Assembly: GCA_023427945.1 (NCBI GenBank)
Contig: JAEYZR010000055.1
Span: forward strand, 1 to 23,994
Length of the DNA stretch: 23,994 nt
From: Pseudomonadota bacterium
GTDB taxonomy: Bacteria > Pseudomonadota > Gammaproteobacteria > Burkholderiales > Burkholderiaceae_B
Reading direction: 5' to 3'
The notes under the pieces were generated by a model. The model saw only the letters and a list, made by a program, of their open reading frames with translations, did not search any database and was not told where the DNA came from. This document shows positions 1 through 8,500 of this stretch, one piece after another (position 1 is the stretch's first letter; each line of letters begins with the position of its first letter). A program made the translations under genes and the position numbers.

Positions 1-993
1 TTTGTCGTGGACGCCGCGGGCCGCGTGGCGGCACGCCTGCCCGATTACACCGAAGGTGTGAATGTGGTGGACATCGATGGCGAGGGGCGGGTCGTTCCCG
101 TTTCGGCCCAGGCCGATATGCCGCCATTGTCCAGCGAGGCCCAGGTTTACGAGGCCCTGGTGCTGGGCACGCGCGACTATCTGCTCAAGAACGGTTTTCG
201 CACGGCCGTCCTCGGGCTGTCCGGCGGTATCGACTCCGCGCTGGTGCTGGCCATCGCGGTAGACGCCATCGGTGCCGAAAATGTCCGCGCCGTCATGATG
301 CCCTCGCGCTACACCGCCGACATTTCACAGACCGATGCGGCCCAGATGGCACGCAATCTGGGCGTACGTTACGACACCTGGGCCATTGGCTCGATCGTGG
401 ATGCCGTCGAGAACACGCTGGCAGACGAGTTTTCCGGCCTGCCGGTCGATGCCACCGAGGAAAACATCCAGGCGCGTGCGCGCGGTGTGCTTCTGATGGC
501 GCTGTCCAACAAGACTGGCGCCATCGTGCTCACCACCGGCAACAAGTCCGAGCTCACCACCGGTTATTGCACCCTGTATGGCGACATGGCCGGAGGGTTT
601 GCGGTCATCAAGGATGTACCCAAGACGCTCGTCTATCGTCTGTCGGTCTGGCGTAATCGCATCGGTGAAGTCATCCCCGAGCGCATCATCACGCGTGCGC
701 CATCGGCCGAACTGCGCCCGGACCAGACCGATCAGGACAGTCTGCCGCCTTACGACGTGCTGGACGCCATCATCGAGCGCTACGTCGAGCACAACATGCC
801 TGCCGCCGATATCGTGGCGCAAGGCTACAGCGCGGCGGCAGTGGAGCAGGTGGTGCGATTGCTGCGCATCAACGAATACAAACGGCGCCAGGCACCTCCG
901 GGCCCGCGTATTTCCCAACGCGCTTTCGGCCGCGATTGGCGCTATCCTGTGACCAACGGCTTCAAAGAAACCATTCAAGGACAGAAAAAGTGA
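1..993 (+). CDS. nadE: Glutamine-dependent NAD+ synthase, C-terminal part (5' end outside window)
   Basis: Makes NAD+ from deamido-NAD+, ATP and glutamine-derived ammonia, the last step of NAD biosynthesis in the cytoplasm. The reading frame is open from base 1, so the N-terminal nitrilase-like glutaminase domain lies mostly upstream of the window; the GTG at 7 is not a true start. The visible part is the adenylating synthetase domain. It has the PP-loop motif LGLSGGIDSAL (bases about 211-246), a second nucleotide-binding block TTGNKSELTTGYCTLYGD, and the family's closing block with GRDWRYP. Its TGA stop overlaps the GTG start of glnB, so the two are probably translated together. Family assignment is firm. 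The length of the missing part is unknown. Confidence 0.95.
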   Translation, partial: FVVDAAGRVAARLPDYTEGVNVVDIDGEGRVVPVSAQADMPPLSSEAQVYEALVLGTRDYLLKNGFRTAVLGLSGGIDSALVLAIAVDAIGAENVRAVMMPSRYTADISQTDAAQMARNLGVRYDTWAIGSIVDAVENTLADEFSGLPVDATEENIQARARGVLLMALSNKTGAIVLTTGNKSELTTGYCTLYGDMAGGFAVIKDVPKTLVYRLSVWRNRIGEVIPERIITRAPSAELRPDQTDQDSLPPYDVLDAIIERYVEHNMPAADIVAQGYSAAAVEQVVRLLRINEYKRRQAPPGPRISQRAFGRDWRYPVTNGFKETIQGQKK

Positions 994-1328
994 AATTAGT
1001 CACCGCGATCATCAAACCGTTCAAGCTGGACGAAGTGCGTGAGGCTTTGGCGGAATCGGGCGTCAGCGGTTTGACGGTCACCGAAGTGAAGGGGTTTGGA
1101 CGGCAGAAAGGGCACACCGAGCTCTATCGTGGCGCTGAGTATGTCGTTGATTTTCTGCCCAAGATCAAAGTGGAAGTCGTGCTGCCCGACGATCGTGTCG
1201 AGGAAGCCATCACGGCTATCGAAAAAGCGGCCCGCACCGGCAAGATCGGCGATGGCAAGATTTTCGTCACCCCGGTTTCCAAGGCCTTGCGCATTCGCAC
1301 CGGCGAACTCGACGACGACGCAATCTGA
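990..1328 (+). CDS. glnB: Nitrogen regulatory protein P-II
   Basis: Small trimeric signalling protein that senses 2-oxoglutarate, ATP/ADP and, by uridylylation, glutamine status, and controls nitrogen metabolism proteins by direct contact. The product is 112 residues, the standard PII length. The T-loop RGAEYVVDF carries Tyr51, the usual uridylylation site, and the C-terminal block has GKIGDGKIFV. The start is GTG at 990, overlapping the nadE stop as GTGA; translation from it begins MKLVTAIIKPFKLDEV, which matches PII N-termini exactly. The longer frame from 936 is rejected. GlnB versus GlnK cannot be settled from sequence alone, but the absence of an adjacent amtB favours GlnB. The overlap with nadE suggests coordinated expression. 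Confidence 0.95.
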   Translation: MKLVTAIIKPFKLDEVREALAESGVSGLTVTEVKGFGRQKGHTELYRGAEYVVDFLPKIKVEVVLPDDRVEEAITAIEKAARTGKIGDGKIFVTPVSKALRIRTGELDDDAI

Positions 1329-1337
1329 CCGGTCGTC

Positions 1338-1874
1338 ATGGCGTTACGTGCAACGATATACAAGGCCACGCTCAATGTGGCCGACAGCGACAGGCATTAC
1401 TACGACAGTCATCTGCTCACCATCGCCCGCCATCCCTCGGAAACCGACCTGCGGATGATGGTGCGCGTGCTGGCGTTCTCCATGCACGCCAGCGAGCAGC
1501 TCGCCTTCACGCGGGGCATTTCCGAAACCGATGAGCCGGACCTGTGGGAGAAGGATCTCACCGACCTGATCCGCTTGTGGGTCGAAATCGGGCAACCTGA
1601 GGAACGTCGTATCCAGAAAGCGTGTGCCAGGGCGCAGCAGGTGATCGTCTACTGTTTTGGCGGGCATGCCAGCGAGATCTGGTGGCGTGGCGTGCGCGAC
1701 AGACTGGGGCGGCTGGACAATCTGAGTGTGGTCTCCATCCCCCAGGCATCGGCACAGGCGCTGGGTGAACTGGCTCAACGCACTATGCAGATCAACGTCA
1801 ACATCTCCGATCGTGTCGTGTATTTCAGCGGCGAGAAAGGCGAGGTGATGGTCGAGCCGGAAATCTGGCGCTGA
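1338..1874 (+). CDS. YaeQ family protein
   Basis: 178-residue protein of the YaeQ family, close to the roughly 180 residues usual for it. Recognised from the N-terminal block ALRATIYKATLNVADSDRHYY, the motif ARHPSETDLRMMVRVLAF, the WVEIGQPEERRI segment and the C-terminal block around MQINVNISDRVVYFS. The family has a PD-(D/E)XK nuclease-like fold by published structural classification; its physiological role is not settled, so no reaction is assigned. No signal peptide or membrane segment is seen. It starts 9 bases after the glnB stop and is probably the last gene of the nadE-glnB transcript. The ribosome binding site is weak. It ends 18 bases before the convergent ubiC. Confidence 0.88.
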   Translation: MALRATIYKATLNVADSDRHYYDSHLLTIARHPSETDLRMMVRVLAFSMHASEQLAFTRGISETDEPDLWEKDLTDLIRLWVEIGQPEERRIQKACARAQQVIVYCFGGHASEIWWRGVRDRLGRLDNLSVVSIPQASAQALGELAQRTMQINVNISDRVVYFSGEKGEVMVEPEIWR

Positions 1875-1892
1875 CGCAGCGGCTCTGGCCGC

Positions 1893-2480
1893 TCAAGCCT
1901 TGCGGATTTCGTGGTTGGCCATCGTCCAGAACGCAGGCAGGAAACACTCCTGCACCAGCAGGGGTTGTTCGCTGCGCCAGAACACCGATTGCCGTGCAAA
2001 AAGAGCCTGGCCTACAGCCTGGGTAGCCGCGGTCTGGCCATGTACACGCATCACTGCATACCAGAAGGGATCGCCCAGCTTCAGTTGACGCCACGTGAAC
2101 GGGTCGCGGGTGATGTCGCGGTCGCCATACAGCATGTCGGCCAGAGGGCGTGTGTTCAGGCGCCGCATGCCTGACCAGGTGCTCCTGGAGGCGGGCAGCA
2201 GGGCAATGCTGCGTGCGCTCACGCAGTCCACGCCATCGATGGACATGACGACTTCTCGCACCCAGACAGGTGAGCCTGCTGGACGGTTTAAGGTGATGGC
2301 GTCGATACGGGGCAGGCCGGTCGAGAACTCCCGGGTGACACGCAAACGAACCTCGCCCAACGTACGTAGTCCGGCGGTCAGCGCGCGCGGGCGAAAGAGC
2401 CAATGGCGTTGCAATGGACTCAATCGGCCAGCGGGCTTGTGCAACCACGGATATTGAACAGACAGTGACAAAGCAGACAT
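1893..2480 (-). CDS. ubiC: Chorismate--pyruvate lyase
   Basis: Removes pyruvate from chorismate to give 4-hydroxybenzoate, the first committed step of ubiquinone synthesis, in the cytoplasm. Family features visible: a central VREVVMSIDG segment carrying the conserved Arg, the RPLADMLY block, and a C-terminal QSVFWRS...LLVQECFLPAFW block with the conserved Glu of VQECFLP. I chose ATG at 2480 (195 residues, starting MSALSLSVQYPW); the frame is also open to a GTG at 2510, giving 10 more residues. Neither start has a clear Shine-Dalgarno sequence. The bases just before the ATG form an inverted repeat that touches the start codon. It is divergent from the pseudouridine synthase at 2561. Confidence 0.85.
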   Translation of the reverse strand: MSALSLSVQYPWLHKPAGRLSPLQRHWLFRPRALTAGLRTLGEVRLRVTREFSTGLPRIDAITLNRPAGSPVWVREVVMSIDGVDCVSARSIALLPASRSTWSGMRRLNTRPLADMLYGDRDITRDPFTWRQLKLGDPFWYAVMRVHGQTAATQAVGQALFARQSVFWRSEQPLLVQECFLPAFWTMANHEIRKA

Positions 2481-2500
2481 GCCCGATATTCTAACGGGCA
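2480..2500. repeat. Inverted repeat abutting the ubiC start
   Basis: TGCCCG (2480-2485) and CGGGCA (2495-2500) are perfect 6-base arms around a 9-base spacer. In a ubiC mRNA that starts upstream of 2500, the hairpin would end on the first base of the chosen ATG and cover the position where a ribosome binding site should be. It could affect translation or be an operator; function is inference only. Confidence 0.35.
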
Positions 2501-2560
2501 CGCGGCTCACAAAGTTGGCTCATCCGAAGTAAGATCGCGCCTTGAGAGAAGATGGACCTT

Positions 2561-3292
2561 ATGGAAAAAGTACGAATTTCGAAGCTGATGTCCGAGCGCG
2601 GCTTATGTTCGCGGCGTGAAGCCGACGCCTTCATCGAGCGCGGGTGGGTGAGGGTGGACGGTGAAGTCGTGGCCGAACTGGGCGCGCGCGCTTTTCCCCA
2701 TCAGGTCATCACCCTTGAGCGCGCTGCGCAGGCCAAGCAGTCGGCTCGCGTGACCATTCTCATCCACAAGCCGATAGGCCATGTTTCGGGGCAGGCCGAA
2801 GATGGTTATACGCCAGCGGTCGCCTTGATCAACGCGCAGAGTCAGTACGCGGGTGATCGCAGCGGACGCCGCTTTGATCGTGCGCACAAACAGGGGCTTG
2901 CCGTGGCAGGTCGTCTGGATATCGACTCCTCGGGCCTGCTGATCCTCACGCAGGATGGCAGAATCGCCAAGCACCTGATCGGGGAGTCCTCGCCCGTCGA
3001 AAAGGAATATCTGGTGCGGGTGGCGGGCAATCTGAGCGAGCAGGGGCTGGCGCTGCTCAATCACGGCCTGGCGCTCGATGGGCGAGCGTTGCGCCCGGCC
3101 AGGGTGCGTTGGCAAAACCAGGATCAACTGCAGTTCATCCTGCAGGAAGGTCGCAAGCGCCAGATCAGGCGCATGTGCGAACTTGTGGGGCTGCGGGTCG
3201 TGGGGCTCAAGCGCGTGCGCATCGGTCGCGTTGCCTTGGGGGATCTGCCCGTCGGTCAGTGGCGTTACCTGCGCGACGATGAACGCTTCTAG
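2561..3292 (+). CDS. RsuA/RluF-type rRNA pseudouridine synthase
   Basis: Converts a specific uridine of ribosomal RNA to pseudouridine. An N-terminal S4 RNA-binding domain (about residues 1-50; VRISKLMSERGLCSRREAD) is followed by the RsuA/RluB/E/F catalytic domain. The catalytic Asp is in GRLDIDSSGLLILT (Asp120 from this start), and the C-terminal motif EGRKRQIRRMCE is typical. The tail resembles RluF (LPVGQWRYLRDDE), but a longer insert before the catalytic motif means the exact target base is not assigned. The ATG at 2561 is preferred to 2552 because the purine-rich GAGAGAAG at 2544-2551 touches 2552 with no spacing but sits about 9 bases before 2561. The stop overlaps the convergent LysR gene's stop by 4 bases. 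Confidence 0.87.
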   Translation: MEKVRISKLMSERGLCSRREADAFIERGWVRVDGEVVAELGARAFPHQVITLERAAQAKQSARVTILIHKPIGHVSGQAEDGYTPAVALINAQSQYAGDRSGRRFDRAHKQGLAVAGRLDIDSSGLLILTQDGRIAKHLIGESSPVEKEYLVRVAGNLSEQGLALLNHGLALDGRALRPARVRWQNQDQLQFILQEGRKRQIRRMCELVGLRVVGLKRVRIGRVALGDLPVGQWRYLRDDERF

Positions 3293-4215
3293 GCTTCGTT
3301 CATCGAGCGTGCGCTGTTGCGCGGCCAACTGCCGCGCAATCGCTCGGCCAGAAATTCTATGAATATCCTGGTCTTGGCAGGCAGCAGTCGTGTGTCGGTG
3401 ACCGCGTAGACGGGGAAGGGGCCGGCATACCAGTTCGGAAGGACCCGGCGCAGGGTTCCTGCCTGCAATTCAGTCTGGGTGCCAGTCTCGACCAGTGCTG
3501 CGATACCCACACCAAGCGCCGCCAGGCGGCGCACCATCGCAATGCTGTTGATCGAGAATCGCCCGCGGGGATGAACGTCATATTGTTCGTCGCCGTTGGT
3601 GAAAGGCCAGGATTTCTGTCCGCCGTTGGACGAGCGAAACGCGATGCAGTCGTGCCGGGCAAGATCGCGCGGATGGCGCGGCTCGCCATGCCTGGCCAAG
3701 TAATCGGGAGAAGCATATAGATACGCAGGGATGGTTCCCAAAAGTCTTGCAATCTGCGTAGAATCCGGGAGTTCGCCGATCTCGATTGAAACATCGCCCG
3801 ACTGAAAAACTTGACCCGCGTGTTCAGGCGCGGCGAGATCCAGGTGAAACGTAATGGCCGGGTAGCGTACCGAGAATTCGGCGAACGCCTCGGCAAGGAA
3901 GTCTGTGGCGAAATCGGCTGGCATGTTGATTCGCAACGGTCCTGACGGTGTTTGAACGAGTGTTTGCAGTTCTTCATGGGCCGCCCTTGCGGCATGCACG
4001 ATTCGTTCGCAGCGTTCCAGATACAGCGTGCCAGCCGCGGTTAGCTCCACTTTTCGCGTTGTGCGCGACAGCAGTTGCAATCCCACCGCGTGCTCCAATG
4101 CGGCGATCTGCCTGGAAAGGGTGGATTTCGGCATCCCGAGTACATCTGCGGCGCGGCTGAAGCTGCTGGCTCGGGCAACTTCGACAAAAAGCTCGATGCC
4201 TTGAAGATTTTTCAT
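3289..4215 (-). CDS. LysR-family transcriptional regulator, probable regulator of the adjacent RND operon
   Basis: 308-residue LysR-type regulator, the usual length. The N-terminal winged helix-turn-helix covers about residues 1-60 (IELFVEVARASSFSRAADVLGMPKS... then LSRQIAALEH and LLSRTTRKVELT). The C-terminal periplasmic-binding-like effector domain covers about residues 90-295. The ATG at 4215 is the natural LysR start. It is divergent from the RND operon across a 163-base spacer, the classical arrangement for a LysR gene and its target, so control of the pump is a reasonable inference; effector and sign of control are unknown. It is convergent with the pseudouridine synthase; the two stop codons share CTAG at 3289-3292. 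Confidence 0.9.
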   Translation of the reverse strand: MKNLQGIELFVEVARASSFSRAADVLGMPKSTLSRQIAALEHAVGLQLLSRTTRKVELTAAGTLYLERCERIVHAARAAHEELQTLVQTPSGPLRINMPADFATDFLAEAFAEFSVRYPAITFHLDLAAPEHAGQVFQSGDVSIEIGELPDSTQIARLLGTIPAYLYASPDYLARHGEPRHPRDLARHDCIAFRSSNGGQKSWPFTNGDEQYDVHPRGRFSINSIAMVRRLAALGVGIAALVETGTQTELQAGTLRRVLPNWYAGPFPVYAVTDTRLLPAKTRIFIEFLAERLRGSWPRNSARSMNEA

Positions 4216-4224
4216 GCGTCATTG

Positions 4225-4238
4225 TTCCATATTTGGAA
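4225..4238. promoter_or_regulatory. Candidate operator in the LysR/RND divergent spacer
   Basis: TTCCA-TATT-TGGAA is a perfect inverted repeat with 5-base arms, 10 bases upstream of the LysR start codon. Short dyads with T/A-rich cores are typical of LysR autoregulatory sites (T-N11-A type), but no footprint or second copy supports it. The rest of the spacer (4239-4378) contains AGGA at about 4366-4369, a suitable ribosome binding site for the adaptor gene. I cannot place a convincing -35/-10 pair. Confidence 0.3.
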
Positions 4239-4378
4239 AGATGTTTTCGTAAATCCGATCTTTGTTTCTTTTTTGGGATAGCACACAATAGCGGTTTTTT
4301 GCATTGCACCATCCCAACGGCGACGCGGCTCGCGCACGGACGTCATAAATCAGGGTTCGGTTTTTAGGACAAAAGCTA

Positions 4379-5587
4379 ATGAATAAGCGCACGGCCGTTC
4401 GTTCGGCATCCAAATGGGTCGTATCTGTCACCGCATTGCTTGTACTGGCAGCTTGCGGAAACGAAGCGCAGCAGGCCCCACCGCCCGGAAAACCCAAGGT
4501 CGGGGTCGTCACGCTGAAAACCGAACCTGTTTCACTGTCCACTGAGTTGCCAGGCCGTGTCTCGGCACTGCGAATCGCCGAGGTGCGACCGCAGGTCAAC
4601 GGGATCGTTCAAAAACGATTGTTCGTCGAGGGCGGAGAGGTCAAGCAGGGCGAACAGCTCTATCAGATCGATCCGGCACTCTATCAGGCCGATCTGAACA
4701 GCCGTCGGGCTGCGGTGTCCCGCGCCGAGGCGCAGGCACGTACGGCAACCGTTCTCGCCCAGCGCTACAAACCGCTGGCAGAGACGCGTGCCGTCAGCCG
4801 TCAGACTTATGACGACGCCGTGTCAGCGCGTGAACAGGCACAGGCCGATGTCGCCTCGGCCAAGGCCGCCCTGGAAACCGCGCGCATCAATCTGGTCTAT
4901 ACGAAAGTACTTGCACCGATCGGCGGAATCATTGGCCGCTCCGAAGTGACCGAGGGCGCACTGGTGACCGCCAGTCAGGCCAATGCGTTGGCCACCGTCC
5001 AGCAGATCGACCCGATCTATGTAGACGTGACGCAATCTTCCGTCCAGTTGTTGCGTCTGCAGGAGGATGTGGCCGCAGGTCGCATCCAGCGCGCCAACGG
5101 TTCGGGCGATGCTGCGGTATCGCTCAAGCTGGAAGATGGTACGGCCTATGCGCAGGCCGGCGTATTGAAGTTTTCTGAAGTGACTGTTGATCCGGGGACC
5201 GGTTCGATCCTGTTGCGCGCCGAGTTTCCCAATCCCGACCGCAGGCTGCTGCCCGGCATGTTTGTGCATGCCCAGCTCTCCAGCGGCGTGGCCGAGAAAG
5301 GCTTGCTGGTGCCCCAGCGTGGCGTGACCCGCCGCCAGCGGGGCACGCCCACGGCACTGATCGTCAATTCAGAAAACAAGGTGGAACTGCGCGACATCAA
5401 GACGGATCGCACCATTGGCGATAAATGGCTGGTCACCGACGGGCTTGCCGAAGGCGATCGTGTCATTGTCGAAGGTCTGCAGAGTGTGCGTCCCGGTGCC
5501 GAAGTCGAGGTGCTGGCGCCCAAAGCCGCTGCTGATGCCAACGCGGCACAGCAAGGCAAGGGCGCTGCCAGCGCCCCTGCCCAGTAA
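4379..5587 (+). CDS. RND efflux periplasmic adaptor lipoprotein (AcrA/MexA type)
   Basis: Membrane-fusion protein that links the inner-membrane pump to the outer-membrane channel of a tripartite drug efflux system. 402 residues. The signal peptide ends in a lipobox (LVLAAC, Cys near residue 26), so it is probably lipid-anchored in the periplasm. Then follow the biotinyl/lipoyl half (ELPGRVSALRIAEVRPQVNG...), a helical hairpin rich in Ala/Arg/Gln (about residues 105-165), the second lipoyl half with YTKVLAPIGGIIG, and the beta-barrel and membrane-proximal domains with NPDRRLLPGMFV and VPQRGVTRRQRG. AGGA about 9 bases upstream supports the ATG at 4379. First gene of the operon; 12 bases separate it from the pump gene. 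Very close in type to AcrA/MexA; the substrate range cannot be read from sequence. Confidence 0.93.
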   Translation: MNKRTAVRSASKWVVSVTALLVLAACGNEAQQAPPPGKPKVGVVTLKTEPVSLSTELPGRVSALRIAEVRPQVNGIVQKRLFVEGGEVKQGEQLYQIDPALYQADLNSRRAAVSRAEAQARTATVLAQRYKPLAETRAVSRQTYDDAVSAREQAQADVASAKAALETARINLVYTKVLAPIGGIIGRSEVTEGALVTASQANALATVQQIDPIYVDVTQSSVQLLRLQEDVAAGRIQRANGSGDAAVSLKLEDGTAYAQAGVLKFSEVTVDPGTGSILLRAEFPNPDRRLLPGMFVHAQLSSGVAEKGLLVPQRGVTRRQRGTPTALIVNSENKVELRDIKTDRTIGDKWLVTDGLAEGDRVIVEGLQSVRPGAEVEVLAPKAAADANAAQQGKGAASAPAQ

Positions 5588-5599
5588 GGGAGCGTTCAG

Positions 5600-8500
5600 A
5601 TGGCAAAGTTTTTTATCGACAGGCCGGTATTTGCCTGGGTGATCGCTATCGTGCTGATGCTGGCCGGCGTGTTGTCCATGCGCGCCTTGCCCATTGCACA
5701 GTTTCCGGCGATCGCGCCGCCGGCGATTTCCATTCAGGTGACCTATCCCGGTGCATCGGCACAGACGGTCCAGGACACCGTCGTGCAGGTCATCGAGCAG
5801 CAGATGAACGGCCTGGATGGCCTGCGCTATTTCTCGTCGCAAAGCAACGCCGATGGCAGCATGGAGATCACGCTGACGTTCGAGCAGGGCACCAACTCCG
5901 ATACCGCGCAGGTGCAGGTGCAGAACAAGCTGGCCGTTGCCGAGGCGCTGCTGCCGCTGCAGGTGCAGCAGCAAGGCATACGTGTCACGAAGGCGACCGC
6001 GAACTACCTGGTGGTGCTGGGCTTCGTGTCCAAGGACGGGTCCATGAGCAAGGAGGATATCTCCGACTACGTGGCCACCTATGTCCAGGACCCTATCAGC
6101 CGCACCTCCGGTGTGGGTGACTTTCAGTTGTTCGGTTCGCCCTACGCCATGCGTATCTGGCTGGACCCCACCAAACTGGTCAACTACAAGCTGACCACCT
6201 CGGATGTCGTGGCTGCCATCAATGAGCAGAACGTCCAGGTGTCCTCCGGGCAGCTTGGCGGCTTGCCTGCGGTGCAGGGGCAGGAGCTCACTGCAACCAT
6301 CATTGGTCCTACCCGCCTGGAAACGCCGGAAGACTTTCGCAAGATACTCTTGAAGGTCGATCCCTCGGGCGCCCAGGTTCGGGTGGGCGATGTCGCGCGA
6401 GTCGAGCTGGCGGGACAGAATTATTCGATCGATACGTTCTACAACGGCAGTCCGGCAGCTGGCCTGGCGGTGAAACTGGCCCCGGGGGCCAACGCGCTCG
6501 ATACGGTCAAGGAAGTGCGTGCGACCATCGACGGGCTGGCGCCTTTCTTCCCGCCGGGCCTGGAGGTCGAATACCCCTACGACACCTCGCCGTTCGTCAG
6601 TCTGTCGATTGAAAACGTGGTGCACACCCTGCTCGAAGCAATCGTGCTGGTGTTCCTGGTGATGTATCTGTTCCTGCAGAACTTCCGGGCCACTATCATT
6701 CCGACGATGGCTGTGCCAGTGGTGTTGCTGGGCGTGTTTGCCGTGCTGTCGGTGTTCGGCTACTCGATCAACACACTGACCATGTTCGGGATGGTGCTGG
6801 CCATCGGGCTGCTGGTCGACGAGGCGATCGTGGTGGTCGAGAACGTCGAACGCCTGATGGAGGAGGAGGGGCTCACGCCCAAGCAGGCCACCAAGAAGTC
6901 CATGACGCAGATCACCGGCGCCCTGGTGGGTATCGGTATGGTGCTCTCGGCGGTATTCGTGCCGATGGCATTTTTCGGCGGCTCCACCGGCGTGATCTAC
7001 CGGCAGTTTTCGATCACCATCGTGGCCTCCATGACCTTGTCGGTGCTGGTGGCCATTATCTTCACGCCTGCATTGTGCGCAACGATCCTCAAACCCATCA
7101 AGAAAGGCCATCACGCCGAAAAGCGGGGCTTCTTCGGGTGGTTCAACCGCAAGTTCGATGCCGGCAGCACCCGCTACGCCAATACCGTCTCGCGTGGCCT
7201 GAGTCGCGGCAAGCGGCTGATGTTCATCTATCTGGTGATCGTCGGTGTGATGGCATTTCTCTTCCTGAGACTGCCTTCGGCGTTCTTGCCCGAAGAGGAT
7301 CAGGGCATCATGTTCGTGCAAGTGCAAACGCCCTCCGGTGCCACGGCAGAGCGTACCAAGCAGGTGATCGATCAGGTGACCGACTACTTCCTGAACGAGC
7401 GCGGCGATGCCATCGAATCGGTGTTTGCCGTGAACGGCTTCAGTTTCGGAGGACGTGGGCAGAACTCGGCCATCATGTTCGTGCGTCTGAAGGACTGGGC
7501 GGATCGCAAGGGCGCCGGGCAGTCTGCCCAGGAGGTGGCTGGCGCGGCGATGGGTCACTTCTTTGCCAACATCCACGATGCTCAGGTGTTTGCCTTTACG
7601 CCGCCCGCCGTGCTTGAACTCGGTAACGCGGGAGGCTTCGACTTCCAACTGCTTGATCGTGCAGGCGTCGGCCCAGCCACATTGCTGGCCGCGCGCAATC
7701 AACTGTTGGGCGAAGCCGCACAAAGTTCGCAACTCGCCGCCGTGCGTCCTAACGGAGTGGAAGACGCACCGCAATACGAGCTGCAGATCGATCGTGAAAA
7801 GGCCAGTGCGCTGGGGGTGTCCATCAATGAGATCAACAGCACGATCTCGACAGCCTTTGGTTCGTCCTACGTGAACGACTTCATCGACCGTGGGCGCGTG
7901 AAGCGCGTGTTCGTGCAGGGTGAAGCGGTGGCGCGCATGAATCCGGATGACCTCAATAAATGGTACGTGCGCAACGCCTCCGGCGATATGGTGCCCTTCT
8001 CGGCATTCTCCTCGGGAAGCTGGACTTACGGCCCGCAACTGCTGTCGCGTTATAACGGCACACCTTCGTATAACATCCAGGGTCAGCCGGCTCCCGGCGT
8101 GAGCTCGGGTGCCGCGATGGCCGAGATGGAACGCCTGGCGGCGCGATTGCCTGCAGGGGTCGGCTACGAATGGACCGGGCTGTCCTATGAAGAAAGGCTC
8201 TCGGGTTCGCAGGCGCCCATGCTCTATCTGATCTCCCTGGTGGTGGTGTTCCTCTGCCTGGCAGCACTCTATGAAAGCTGGTCCATACCCACGGCGGTCA
8301 TGCTGGTGGTGCCGCTGGGGATCATCGGAACGGTGTCGGCAACTATGTTGCGTGGCTTGTCCAACGACGTCTACTTCCAGGTGGGACTGCTGACGACAGT
8401 GGGGCTGGCGGCCAAAAACGCCATCCTGATCGTCGAGTTCGCCAAAGAGCACTGGGAGTCGGGGGCCAGCCTGAAAGAGGCTGCCGTGCATGCTGCTCGC

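Noticed and set aside
5369..8491. 1040-codon reverse ORF opposite the RND pump gene
   Set aside because: It mirrors the pump's codons and is rich in His/Arg/Gln/Gly as antisense frames of GC-rich genes are; no family resemblance, and the forward strand is a complete HAE1 pump.
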